Assembly: GCA_951812775.1 (NCBI GenBank)
Contig: OX638326.1
Span: 1,128,335 to 1,192,334 of the forward strand
Reading direction: 5' to 3'
Length of the DNA: 64,000 nucleotides
From: an uncultured Alphaproteobacteria bacterium
Lineage (GTDB): Bacteria; Pseudomonadota; Alphaproteobacteria; MPNO01; UBA2964
The notes beneath the pieces are model-generated. The model was not told where the DNA came from. It did no database searches and worked only from the letters and a program-made list of their open reading frames with translations. A program made the translations under genes and the position numbers. Shown piece after piece: positions 18,704 to 27,356 of the stretch (position 1 is its first letter; each line of letters begins with the position of its first letter).

Positions 18704-19673
18704 TCAAAAGATGAATGACAGGCTGATCGACCCGAACTGGTCTGTATCGTCTTGCTTTTCAAACTCTTTTGTCCGGAAAATATGCGTATAGGCCAATCTC
18801 GCACGCCCCATCACAACAGCTACACCACCCTGGATATCGCCAACGAATGACTTTTTGTCGACGCTGTGATTATCGCGGAACGTATTTCCGTCGAGGAAGA
18901 TGTTGCGCAGCACGCCCCGTCCCTCTGCGCCGAAAAAGACGTACCAGCTTAGTCCATCACTGCGGATAAAATAATCTGATCCGGGCAAGCTGGGACGAAT
19001 GCGCGGCGGCCCATAATCATCGTGTTTTCCGAGATTCCCGCCCAGGCGCACCGTAAAACCCGCCGAGGCCTGGGTGAGCACATTGCCAAGACTAGGCCCG
19101 ACATGCAGTGTAAAATCTGTATCGAGCCCAAAATATTTCTGCGGTGTGCGCGTCCGCCATTTGCGTTCGTAATTGAGCAGAATACCTGGCTCATTCTTGA
19201 GTTGATTGTTCCAACCGTTAGGACGCTGGGCCTAAAACGCCGACATTCAGTTCAATATTATCGAGACGCTTGTCAGACACTGACACCAGCCCGACGCCAC
19301 CATACAACCAGCCGGCATATGGTCTTTCATCCCGTAACAAGGCCGTCCCGGAGAGGTCATCCGGCGTAAAAATACTTTGTCCCAAGGAGAAGACGACACG
19401 CTTTTTCCCGGCAGGATCAAAAAGTGGAAAATAGGAGGCCCCTTTCACAACCCAGTCTGGAACAGATTTTACCGAAGGCATCCAAGCGGCACGAAAGCCG
19501 TTTGTAAAATGCTGGTCTGTATTTCCGAAATAATCGTTGGCCGGTTGCAGTGTGAAAATTTGGTCATCGTCTGCCGTCTGAGCATGAGTGCTTTGCCAAA
19601 TCGGGAACAGAAAGCTGAAGAGCAAAGAGACGGACAGCAGGCGCCTGCAAATAGAAAATCCAATCTGTCCCAT
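18704..19673 (-). pseudogene. LpxR-like (DUF2219) outer-membrane lipid A deacylase, frameshifted
   Basis: LpxR-family barrels remove 3'-acyloxyacyl chains from lipid A at the cell surface. The 5' part has a signal peptide ending near STHAQ, then family motifs NDYFGNTDQHFTNGFR, FSLGQSIFTPDD and DERPYAGWLYGG, and stops at LNVGVLGPAS. In another frame the homology resumes at once with NGWNNQLKNEPGILLNYERK and runs to the terminal aromatic residue (SISLSFIF). Compared with the family, roughly 15-20 residues between the two parts are missing, so the lesion near 19218-19226 looks like an out-of-frame deletion, not a single-base error. It lies next to another wrecked gene. Confidence 0.8.
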
Positions 19674-19886
19674 CAAACGCGTCTTCCTGAGTCTGGTTTT
19701 GTCACACCGGCTATATCGTGAGGCCGTGACAATATCATTTTCGTTATTCGCAGTACCGTCCTAATTTTCCGATCATGGAGTATAAGGGTCAACATTTATG
19801 AAAACGGATGCAGATGGTTGCGCTGCTCCGCCCTGCCAAGCAGAATGTGCGCAAATTAAGAACAGATAAAATCAAGGTAACAATTC

Positions 19887-21290
19887 ATGCGAGACCAATC
19901 CTTCCGCGGCCATGTTCAAAACCTTGAACAACAGGGTGAGCTTATCCGCGTCGACGCAGAAACCGACCCGCATGAAAACGTTTCTGCTATCGGGTGGAAA
20001 ACATACGACCAATTCGGGAAATCGACACTTTTCACCAATCTCAAGGGATTTCCGGGGTGGCGGCTGGCCAGTCAGGTCATCACTGACCGAGGGAAATGGG
20101 CGATTGGACTCGGTGTAACAGAAGAAGACGTCATCCCAACTGTCGTAGAACGCATAAAGACTCCCCGCGAGCCGGTAACGATCGATGCCAAAGACGCACC
20201 GGTAAAAGAAATTATTTTGACTGGGGAGGATGCCGATCTAACGAAGCTTCCAGCCATGTGGACCTCTGAGCAGGATCCGGGTCCCTATATCGCGTCTGGC
20301 ATGGCGGTGATCAAAGACCCCGAAACCGGGACCAAGAATATGTCCTATCACCGGCAACAAATCCTGGGACCTGATCGAAGCGGCTTTCTAATTTGCCCGC
20401 GCCATGCACTCAGGACCTATCAGAAATATCAGGAACGCGAGGAATCGATGCCTGTGGCAATGGTGGTCGGTGTTCATCCGGCAATCCTTTATGCGGGCGG
20501 GTTCACGACGCGTTATGGAATAGACGAGCTATCACTTGCGGGTGGATTGCTTGAAGATCCGGTCAGGCTCGTCAAATGCGAGACCAGTGATCTCGAAGTC
20601 CCGGCAGATGCGGAGATGATCATCGAAGGAGAAATTCTTCCGGACGCTATGACAGAAGAAGGCCCGTTCGGCGAAGTTACGGGAGGGTACGCAGAGGAAG
20701 GGTCGACCGAAATATTTGTTGTCAAAGCGATCACCCATCGCAAGTATCCGATATTTTACGGTATGCATTCCGGCGCACCAATGACCGACCCGCAATCGAT
20801 AACCGGTACCTGTGTTGAAGCTGCCCTTTACGAACATCTATCGAAAGTTGAAGGCGGGCTAGACCTTTTGGATATTCGATGCCTTGGCGTGTCAGGCTTA
20901 ATGGCGGTAATTGTCAAACTTCGTCCCAGGATTGCAGGTCAGGCCAAGACTGCTTTGATGGCAGCACTATCCAGCCCTTATCTCCACCCGAAACTGGCGA
21001 TCGCTATCGACGAAGATATGGATGCCTCTGATTTGAGACAAATCTTCTGGTCACTCACCACAAGAGTTCATGCAGAGCAGGACGTCAGCAGAATAGACAA
21101 TACAAGAATTTGGTCGCTTGATAATGTTTCGGACATTGTTCCAGGTATGAGTCCTATGTACCGTATCGGTACAAAGGTCGCTATTGATGCAACAAAGCCT
21201 TGGAGTTCGCGGATCGAGGATAAGACGCGATTTGACCGCGCAATGCCGACCAATTACGACTCTGTCGACATAGAGGATTTTCTAACGTGA
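19887..21290 (+). CDS. UbiD family decarboxylase (prenyl-FMN dependent), paralog 1
   Basis: UbiD enzymes add or remove CO2 on aromatic or alpha,beta-unsaturated acids with prenylated FMN. The catalytic EGPFGE motif is present (EEGPFGEVTGGY). The middle and C-terminal UbiD fold is recognisable through PHRK-like cofactor-binding region segments and HPKLAIAIDEDMD. At 467 residues it is shorter and more divergent than the two other UbiDs here. It begins a cluster with a MarR regulator (GTGA overlap), a bicupin and a DapA-like aldolase, which points to breakdown of a carboxylated ring or unsaturated acid. No ubiX flavin prenyltransferase gene lies in the window. Substrate unknown. Confidence 0.9.
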   Translation: MRDQSFRGHVQNLEQQGELIRVDAETDPHENVSAIGWKTYDQFGKSTLFTNLKGFPGWRLASQVITDRGKWAIGLGVTEEDVIPTVVERIKTPREPVTIDAKDAPVKEIILTGEDADLTKLPAMWTSEQDPGPYIASGMAVIKDPETGTKNMSYHRQQILGPDRSGFLICPRHALRTYQKYQEREESMPVAMVVGVHPAILYAGGFTTRYGIDELSLAGGLLEDPVRLVKCETSDLEVPADAEMIIEGEILPDAMTEEGPFGEVTGGYAEEGSTEIFVVKAITHRKYPIFYGMHSGAPMTDPQSITGTCVEAALYEHLSKVEGGLDLLDIRCLGVSGLMAVIVKLRPRIAGQAKTALMAALSSPYLHPKLAIAIDEDMDASDLRQIFWSLTTRVHAEQDVSRIDNTRIWSLDNVSDIVPGMSPMYRIGTKVAIDATKPWSSRIEDKTRFDRAMPTNYDSVDIEDFLT

Positions 21291-21766
21291 AAAATCCCAA
21301 GACAGATGACGACGATATCTGGCTCGACCCTAACGAGAGCCCTGGCTATCTGATCCGGGACACCAACCTGGCGGTCTGCAAGGCATTACGACGCAATCTT
21401 TCAAACTATGGCATGACCCTTGGCCAGTATTACTTTATGCGGGCACTTTGGATCGAAGAGGGTTTAAGTCAGCGCGAGCTGTCGCGACGCGTGGGCACAA
21501 CGGAACCAACAACGGCCAGCGTATTGCGACTTCTTGAAAAAAACGGTCTTGTACGGCGCGTCAGAAACCGCCGCGATCGCCGCACCATTAATATTTTTCC
21601 AACCCAGAAAGGGCGCAATCTCAAGAACGAGCTCTTGCAGATGGCGATATTGATCAACGAAATCGCAACCAGCAGCCTAAGCGCTACAGAAGTCGAAACG
21701 CTCAAACGACTGATGCGGGTTATGAAAACCAATCTCGACCAGGACGAAGAAAACACCGCAACTTGA
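21287..21766 (+). CDS. MarR family transcriptional regulator
   Basis: MarR proteins are dimeric winged-helix repressors, often released by aromatic acids. The 159-residue protein has the expected helix-turn-helix (LSQRELSRRVGTTEPTTASV) followed by the basic wing NGLVRRVRNRRDRRTINIFP. The start is GTG in a GTGA overlap with the UbiD stop, so it is translated together with the decarboxylase. It most likely controls this UbiD-bicupin-aldolase cluster in response to the substrate. An acidic N-terminal extension of about 15 residues precedes the domain. Confidence 0.92.
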   Translation: MKNPKTDDDDIWLDPNESPGYLIRDTNLAVCKALRRNLSNYGMTLGQYYFMRALWIEEGLSQRELSRRVGTTEPTTASVLRLLEKNGLVRRVRNRRDRRTINIFPTQKGRNLKNELLQMAILINEIATSSLSATEVETLKRLMRVMKTNLDQDEENTAT

Positions 21767-21889
21767 CCTTTAACGCACTCCAAAAGCGCGGTATCTAACT
21801 ATTTAAATTCCCCGATTTCCGGGCCCGAGCGGAGATCAACATATCTGAACAGGCTTGTAGCCCTACTCTGGATACAAGCATGATTGAAT

Positions 21890-21894
21890 GGAGG
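21890..21894 (+). promoter_or_regulatory. Ribosome binding site choosing the bicupin start
   Basis: GGAGG at 21890-21894 sits five bases before ATG 21900. An in-frame ATG at 21888 overlaps the Shine-Dalgarno itself and lacks its own site, so ATG 21900 is preferred. Confidence 0.75.
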
Positions 21895-21899
21895 ACATC

Positions 21900-23018
21900 A
21901 TGGGCGAACAAAAAGGTATTTTTCTCGACAAATCAGGCACAGCTGAGCCAAACCCTGAGCTGTGGGAACCGGCCATTGTCAAAAAGGCAGATTTCGACGC
22001 GGAAGTTGACCGCCTCTCAAAACTGCCAACACCCAATAACGGTCGACGTCAAAGCTGGATTGTTCACCCGGATTCACACAAGCTTGGTGTTGGGCTTGGG
22101 TTAGCGCCCGGAATTAGACCAATCCTCGAAGTTCTCAATCCCGGCGAGCAGACGCGCCCGATACGTCACAATTCAACACAGGTTAACTTCTGCATTCAAG
22201 GCAGTGGTCACTCTGTGGTCAGTGGCAAACGAATTGATTTCGAGCAATATGACGTTTTCAACTTCCCGTCGATGCAAACCTACATCCATGTCAACGATAC
22301 GGATGAGGTGCAGGTTCGACTGACCTACACCAATGCGCCGCTTCTCGAAAAAATGAATGTTCATATCGTTGAGGAAGATCCGCCAACTGATGTTCAGCTT
22401 GTCGAGGAGGAAGATGAAGGCGCAATAGCGGAAGATGATCCACGGCGCAAAAGCCCCTACGGAACATTTGAGCTGACCGACGACGGTGCATGGCTAATGC
22501 CATACGAAATTCTTATTGCCCCGGAATCGGTAGAATCCCATGCGCTTCACTGGCCATGGAAGAAAGTGAAAGCCGAGCTCGACAAGCTTTCGGCACTTGG
22601 TTCTGACTATGTTGGACGTCGTCTGTATTTATTGTGGAACCCGATGACAGGCCGCACCAACGGCACAACGCCAAACTTCTTTGCGACAATTACTATTCGA
22701 CCGCCAGGAATTGTCGACAAGCCGCATCGCCACGTATCCGCTGCGATGAATTACATCTTCCAGGGTGAAGGCCGTTCGACAGTTGAAGGTAAGGTTTATG
22801 AGTGGCAGTCAGGTGACTTGCTGTTAACAGCACCAGGGTGGGGCGTGCACAATCACGCCAGCACCGGGGCCGACCCGATCTATGAGTTAACGATCCAGGA
22901 TCAACCGCTCAACATCGTTATGGAGTCCCTGTTGTGGCAAGAAGACCTGAAGAAGCCCTGGAGCGTTTTGGGTGCCGAGATGGGTTTCAATACAAACCGA
23001 GACAAGATTGCGAGCTAA
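21900..23018 (+). CDS. Double-cupin protein, gentisate 1,2-dioxygenase-like
   Basis: Two cupin domains are visible: an N-terminal one around NPGEQTRPIRHNSTQVNFCI and FEQYDVFNFP, and a C-terminal one around KPHRHVSAAMNYIFQGEG and WQSGDLLLTAPGWGVHNH. The C-terminal domain keeps a His-x-His metal motif (PHRH) and a late His pair. Gentisate and salicylate ring-cleaving dioxygenases share this build and have about 340-380 residues; this has 372. An acidic linker (LVEEEDEGAIAEDDP) separates the domains. It sits between a UbiD/MarR pair and an aldolase, which fits ring cleavage or modification in a catabolic pathway. The exact reaction is unproven. Confidence 0.75.
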   Translation: MGEQKGIFLDKSGTAEPNPELWEPAIVKKADFDAEVDRLSKLPTPNNGRRQSWIVHPDSHKLGVGLGLAPGIRPILEVLNPGEQTRPIRHNSTQVNFCIQGSGHSVVSGKRIDFEQYDVFNFPSMQTYIHVNDTDEVQVRLTYTNAPLLEKMNVHIVEEDPPTDVQLVEEEDEGAIAEDDPRRKSPYGTFELTDDGAWLMPYEILIAPESVESHALHWPWKKVKAELDKLSALGSDYVGRRLYLLWNPMTGRTNGTTPNFFATITIRPPGIVDKPHRHVSAAMNYIFQGEGRSTVEGKVYEWQSGDLLLTAPGWGVHNHASTGADPIYELTIQDQPLNIVMESLLWQEDLKKPWSVLGAEMGFNTNRDKIAS

Positions 23019-23022
23019 TAAC

Positions 23023-23949
23023 ATGATGCGTTTGCCGAAGACCTTCCTCAAAGGATCAATTCCACCGCTGATTACGCCGTTTAAAAACGGTAAGGTCGAT
23101 TATGACGCCTATGCCGAACTGGTGGAATTCCAGGTAAAAAACGGATCACACGGAATTCTTGTTAATGGTACGACTTCAGAGCCTTCCACGCTAACCGTCG
23201 AGGAACGTAACCGGACAGTGGATGTCGCGATTGAAGCAGCGCGTGGCAAAGTACCAATTGTCGCCGCCACTGGCTCACAATGCCTTGCTGAAACAGAAGC
23301 TCTCACAGCGCATGCGGACAAGGCAGGGGCAGATGCTCTTTTGATCGTCACGCCATATTACATTCGTCCGTCGCAACGGGGGCTCGTCGCCTATTACAGC
23401 GCGGTCGCCAAGCAAACCAGCCTGCCCTGGATGATCTATCACATCCCTGGCCGCGCAGCGGTATCCGTTACATTGGATACACTTGACCAAATCAGTCGCA
23501 AGAACCCACATTTTGTCGGCATGAAACATGCTGTCGATGATCTTGGTTTCGTTTCCAACTGTCTCGATCATTTCGGTATGGATTTCCGCATTTTCGTCGG
23601 TCTGGAAGACCTGTCCTATCCGATGATGACGGTCGGTGCCTGCGGGCTGATGAATGCGGTCGGCAACTTAATGCCCAAGAAACTCTCAAAGATGTGTGAG
23701 TTAGTCTGGGCAGGCAAAATGAAGCAGGCCCAGAAAATTCACTACGAGTTGTTTGAGATTAATCAGGCGGTGTTTTACGACACCAATCCGCAGCCTATGA
23801 AATACATGATGAAAAAGCTGGGGATCATGCCAAAGAATGAACATCGCCTACCGATGATGCCAGCATCCAAAGAGTTGGAAAAACGGTTGGATGGGGTTCT
23901 GAAACGGGCGGGCTTACTCAAAGCCAAACCGCGTAGAAAAGCTGCCTGA
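23023..23949 (+). CDS. Dihydrodipicolinate synthase/N-acetylneuraminate lyase family aldolase
   Basis: This 308-residue TIM-barrel class I aldolase has the family N-terminus GSIPPLITPFKNGKVDYDAY, the GTTSEPSTLT loop, Tyr139 in YHIPGR and the Schiff-base Lys168 in VGMKHA. It starts four bases after the bicupin stop, so the two are in one operon. True DapA is possible, but the catabolic neighbours suggest a retro-aldol or hydratase-aldolase on a pyruvate-containing ring-cleavage product. A Lys/Arg-rich C-terminal tail (KAKPRRKAA) ends the protein. Confidence 0.85.
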   Translation: MMRLPKTFLKGSIPPLITPFKNGKVDYDAYAELVEFQVKNGSHGILVNGTTSEPSTLTVEERNRTVDVAIEAARGKVPIVAATGSQCLAETEALTAHADKAGADALLIVTPYYIRPSQRGLVAYYSAVAKQTSLPWMIYHIPGRAAVSVTLDTLDQISRKNPHFVGMKHAVDDLGFVSNCLDHFGMDFRIFVGLEDLSYPMMTVGACGLMNAVGNLMPKKLSKMCELVWAGKMKQAQKIHYELFEINQAVFYDTNPQPMKYMMKKLGIMPKNEHRLPMMPASKELEKRLDGVLKRAGLLKAKPRRKAA

Positions 23950-24612
23950 TTAACGGGTTGTCGGCAAATTTGAAGTTTGACCGAAAAAATTCGTTTTGTG
24001 GGCGGCACGTAAACGTCGCTGTTCCAGTCGTCGGAGCTCGTTTTCGCGCTCGGATCTGACTTTTCTCACCGCATCCTGGCAATTCCCGTTTTCGCCTGAA
24101 CTATCAGAACATTCAGATTGAATATCATCCAGGATGCGTCGCCATTTGAACTCGATATATTGACGGTACCGGGCAAACCAAAAGTCTCGTGCCGCAACGT
24201 TGGCGAAGGAGGACGGCTCCAGGTGCAAGACGACCCGTCTGGGAAATTTTTCATGGTTGCCGTTCATGAGCTCAACGGCCACGCCCATTGAGCTTCCCAA
24301 AAGGAAGTTGTGCAACACCTTGTCATTAAAAGTTGGTTTTAGAATTGTAACGAATGTTCTGTGTCCGGATACCGAACAGGAAAGCTTGATCGGTGAAGCA
24401 CTTTTTGGAAGTTTCAATTTAACCGGCGTGGTGACCTGAGCTGAGTAACCTTTCCCGGAAAGGATGCAATTTGCTTTAGCCGGTTCAGTGACAATCAGCG
24501 TTGTTGAAGGGCCGCCGCCAAGCGCCCCACTGCACGCTGACAGGAGGGCAGCAAGCGAGCAATTTGCAAATACAGCGCCCCAGCGACGTTTCTCCCGCTG
24601 GTGCCGAAACAA
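23950..24612 (-). CDS. Putative lipoprotein, unknown function
   Basis: I do not recognise a named family. A lipoprotein signal is visible: a basic N-terminus (RHQREKRRW), a hydrophobic stretch and a lipobox LLSAC. I prefer the TTG at 24612, which has GGAG eight bases upstream; a longer reading from TTG 24672 would put an improbable extension ahead of the signal. The mature part has a beta-rich PEGA-like segment (residues CILSGKGYSAQVTTPVKLKL), then a Gly-Val-Ala hydrophobic patch and a C-terminal charged helix with RSERENELRRLEQRRLRAA. It is convergent with the aldolase gene, with stops back to back. Confidence 0.6.
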   Translation of the reverse strand: MFRHQREKRRWGAVFANCSLAALLSACSGALGGGPSTTLIVTEPAKANCILSGKGYSAQVTTPVKLKLPKSASPIKLSCSVSGHRTFVTILKPTFNDKVLHNFLLGSSMGVAVELMNGNHEKFPRRVVLHLEPSSFANVAARDFWFARYRQYIEFKWRRILDDIQSECSDSSGENGNCQDAVRKVRSERENELRRLEQRRLRAAHKTNFFGQTSNLPTTR

Positions 24613-24832
24613 AACTGAAGCTCCGCAAAATTTTGCGAATCCGATAAAATTCAAATACTTATCCCCCAACAAGGCCCCTCTTTTGGACCCGCATCGTTAA
24701 AGACACGTTAATGATCCAACAATCAAAAAACACCCTGGACCCCTCCAGCGATGCAATGACTGGTTTCAAGAAGCTTTTCACGTTATCAAACAATCGCAGC
24801 GATCACACAAGAGTAGATTTTAAAGGACGAAT

Positions 24833-25645
24833 ATGGCGGAAGAAACGGGAAATGGAGCAATCGATACCTCCGCAGCAGAGGCATTTGAAAAATTTCTAGT
24901 GCCCACCATTTTCGGTCCATGGTCGGAATTAATGGTCGACCATGCCGGAACCAAGGAAGGAGATCGTCTCCTGGACGTCGGCTGTGGCAGTGGTGCAGCA
25001 GCACGCTATGCCGCTCAAATTGTTGGCAAACAGGGAAGTGTCTCAGCAATTGACTTTAATGCCGGGATGATCGCCTACGCGAAATCGAAGGACGCGAATG
25101 CCGAAATCGACTGGCATCAGGGCGATGTCACAGACATGCCATATGAAGACAATACCTTTGATGTGATCGTTGGTAACCAATTGCTGCAATTCCTTCCAGA
25201 AAAAGAAGACGGCCTGGCAGAGATGAAGCGCGTGTTATCCCAGGACGGACATCTGACGTTAAATGTCTATTGTGCGTCGCACCGCAACCCTGCCCACGCT
25301 GCGGTAGGTAAAGCGCTTGAAAACCGAAATATTGATGCAAAAGGTGTCCTGCACCCTTTCTCCTACAACGATCCCGTTGTTTTAGGTGACCTACTCCAGA
25401 AAATCGGATTTCATGATGTCTCTGTAGTCCGGAAACAAATGGATAGCTATTTTTCGTCGGCAGAAAATTTTATTGATTGTCTCGCAGTCGGCGGCCCATC
25501 CTCTCGGCACGCTCTCGAACAGCTTGATGCAGAGGGATTAAAAAGCCTCAAAGCGGAAGCAACCGAAACATTGGCTGAATTCGTCGATGCAGAGAAAGGG
25601 CTACGTGTTATTACCGCCTCCAATATGGCGTTTGCGCGGATTTAG
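24833..25645 (+). CDS. Class I SAM-dependent methyltransferase (UbiE-like)
   Basis: The 270-residue protein has motif I LLDVGCGSGAAARYAA, the acidic motif AIDFNAGMI and NTFDVIVGNQLLQFLPE, all typical of small-molecule methyltransferases of the Methyltransf_11 type. A Shine-Dalgarno AAGGACG precedes ATG 24833. The substrate is unknown. It is related in architecture to the second methyltransferase at 41943 and stands alone on its strand. Its stop TAG overlaps the stop of the convergent gene in the four bases TTAG at 25642-25645. Confidence 0.85.
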   Translation: MAEETGNGAIDTSAAEAFEKFLVPTIFGPWSELMVDHAGTKEGDRLLDVGCGSGAAARYAAQIVGKQGSVSAIDFNAGMIAYAKSKDANAEIDWHQGDVTDMPYEDNTFDVIVGNQLLQFLPEKEDGLAEMKRVLSQDGHLTLNVYCASHRNPAHAAVGKALENRNIDAKGVLHPFSYNDPVVLGDLLQKIGFHDVSVVRKQMDSYFSSAENFIDCLAVGGPSSRHALEQLDAEGLKSLKAEATETLAEFVDAEKGLRVITASNMAFARI

Positions 25646-26367
25646 TTCAGTTTCAATTCGGCCTTTTGAATCACCTCAGAATATTGGTGCACCAGTTCCA
25701 TTGACGTGCGATTGGTCTCCTTAGCGCAAGCGCGACACAAATTCCAGCTTCCGAACGCTGGCTCGTGGATTTCAAAAGCCTCATCGAAATCATTGATTTC
25801 CTGCGGCGTAACTGGCGCCAGATTAGCACCGCCGAAAAACAAGTCCCGCATTTTGGTTTCATCACTCTTGGCCAACCGTTTAAGAATGGCTAAAGACCCG
25901 CGATGGTATCGCCGCGCCCGTTCGTAATGTGCAGTCACACAGCATTCTGGATATCCAAGTAAGCTCGCTTCTTCGGTCATAGAAAGACGGCCGTTGGCGG
26001 CATTTATTTTTTGTACGTCCTCTGCAATCGAGGGGTCCTTGCAAATATACCAGGCACGGTAGGGTTGGAGTTCAGCGCGGCAGTGGTCGGCATACCATTC
26101 CGGAAACTCGCCATAGGCCGTGGCATCCCAAAATGGGCCTTCTACGATATATAGCTCAGGATTGGTGGCGATTTTGAGGACATTCTCTATCCAGTGTTTG
26201 GGCGCCACCCCCCTGCCATGTAGAAACACGGGCTTAATTCCATCCAGCATGGCGAGAAAATCGTGAATTTCTGCAACAAGTTCACCACGGTCAGCAGTTT
26301 CATCCTGCTTTTCCAACAAAGATGCTAATCTTCGCCCGGTTTGTATGATGATATTTGGCTTCGACAA
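25642..26367 (-). CDS. DUF483-like cysteine-containing protein
   Basis: Function unknown. A GYPECCV motif (about residues 139-145) resembles the conserved segment of DUF483 proteins, and a second pair of cysteines lies near the C-terminus (NLCRACAKE), suggesting a metal site. The start is uncertain: the listed TTG at 26367 lacks a Shine-Dalgarno, and ATG starts further in (for example in AMLDGIKP) are possible. It is alone on its strand, and its stop codon overlaps that of the convergent methyltransferase. Confidence 0.6.
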   Translation of the reverse strand: MSKPNIIIQTGRRLASLLEKQDETADRGELVAEIHDFLAMLDGIKPVFLHGRGVAPKHWIENVLKIATNPELYIVEGPFWDATAYGEFPEWYADHCRAELQPYRAWYICKDPSIAEDVQKINAANGRLSMTEEASLLGYPECCVTAHYERARRYHRGSLAILKRLAKSDETKMRDLFFGGANLAPVTPQEINDFDEAFEIHEPAFGSWNLCRACAKETNRTSMELVHQYSEVIQKAELKLN

Positions 26368-26483
26368 TTTACGGCGTATTCTAATTTAGAATTTGAGCGA
26401 TTGAATTGTGCTACACTAGCTGGAATCACAATAATCGTGCAGCTATAATACGCCCTACGAGAAACTTCGGGAACGAAACAGCA

Positions 26484-27356
26484 ATGGCAAGCGTTTTAAA
26501 ATCGCAAATCTCTGTCACCCCTCTTTCTGAAACGATCGGGGCACGTGTCACAGGCGTGGATATAAGTCAGCCCCTTGACGAGGAAACAGTAGCAACGATC
26601 ACCCAGGCGTGGCTGGACAACCTTGTCCTGATTTTCCCTGATCAAGACCTGACACAAGATCAGCAGCTCACATTTGCCCGAAATTTTGGCGACACCGGCA
26701 CCAGGTCTCGCCGCGCCGAACAACGCCCAGAGGGAGCAGATTACAACGCCTCGATCATGCTGATCACCAACGTTAAAGATGAAAAAGGAAAATACGTAGG
26801 CTCCCTACCCGATGGCGAAATGTATTTCCATCATGACATGTGTTATATGCCCAAGCCGCATAGAGGGACGATGCTTTATTCCATCGATATTCCTTCGACC
26901 GGCGGCAATACCCGGTTCTCCAATATGTATCGGGTCTATGATCAAATTCCGGAAACTCTCAAAAAGCAGCTAAATGGCCGCACAGCATTGCAGGTCTACG
27001 ACTATCATATGACAGAAACAGTCGACATTGATGGCGACATGACGGGCATTCACAACAAATCTCAACCCATCTTCGTACGACACCCGGATACCGGTCGCAC
27101 GGCGCTCTATGTAAACCGGCTCATGACAGCGCGAATTGATGGACTGCCGCGCGATGAAAGTGACGCAATTCTCGAAGAGCTTTATGCCATCAGCGAAGCG
27201 CCGGAAAACTATTACGAGCACGTTTGGGCCGAAGGTGAACTGGCGATGTGGGACAATTACTGTTCCTGTCACGCCCGCACAGATTTTCCAGCAAACGAAC
27301 GACGCCTGCTGCGGCGCTGTACCTTGCTTGGCGAAGAGATGATCCCGGCGACATGA
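26484..27356 (+). CDS. TauD/TfdA family 2-oxoglutarate-dependent dioxygenase, paralog 1
   Basis: These Fe(II)/2-oxoglutarate enzymes hydroxylate substrates such as taurine or aryloxyalkanoates and so release sulfite or a phenol. The Fe ligands are visible as FHHDMCY (His-x-Asp) and the distal His in WDNYCSCHARTDFP; the co-substrate Arg lies in RRLLRRCTL. In the WDNR segment this copy has Tyr instead of Arg. I start at ATG 26484 (290 residues); an upstream in-frame extension does not match its paralogs. The stop overlaps the next paralog as ATGA. Substrate unknown. Confidence 0.9.
   Translation: MASVLKSQISVTPLSETIGARVTGVDISQPLDEETVATITQAWLDNLVLIFPDQDLTQDQQLTFARNFGDTGTRSRRAEQRPEGADYNASIMLITNVKDEKGKYVGSLPDGEMYFHHDMCYMPKPHRGTMLYSIDIPSTGGNTRFSNMYRVYDQIPETLKKQLNGRTALQVYDYHMTETVDIDGDMTGIHNKSQPIFVRHPDTGRTALYVNRLMTARIDGLPRDESDAILEELYAISEAPENYYEHVWAEGELAMWDNYCSCHARTDFPANERRLLRRCTLLGEEMIPAT

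Noticed and set aside
19798..19869. 23-codon ORF with three Cys (MKTDADGCAAPPCQAECAQIK...) before UbiD paralog 1
   Set aside because: Its AAGGG is 9-10 bases upstream and it could be a leader peptide, but the length and lack of any second evidence make chance likely.
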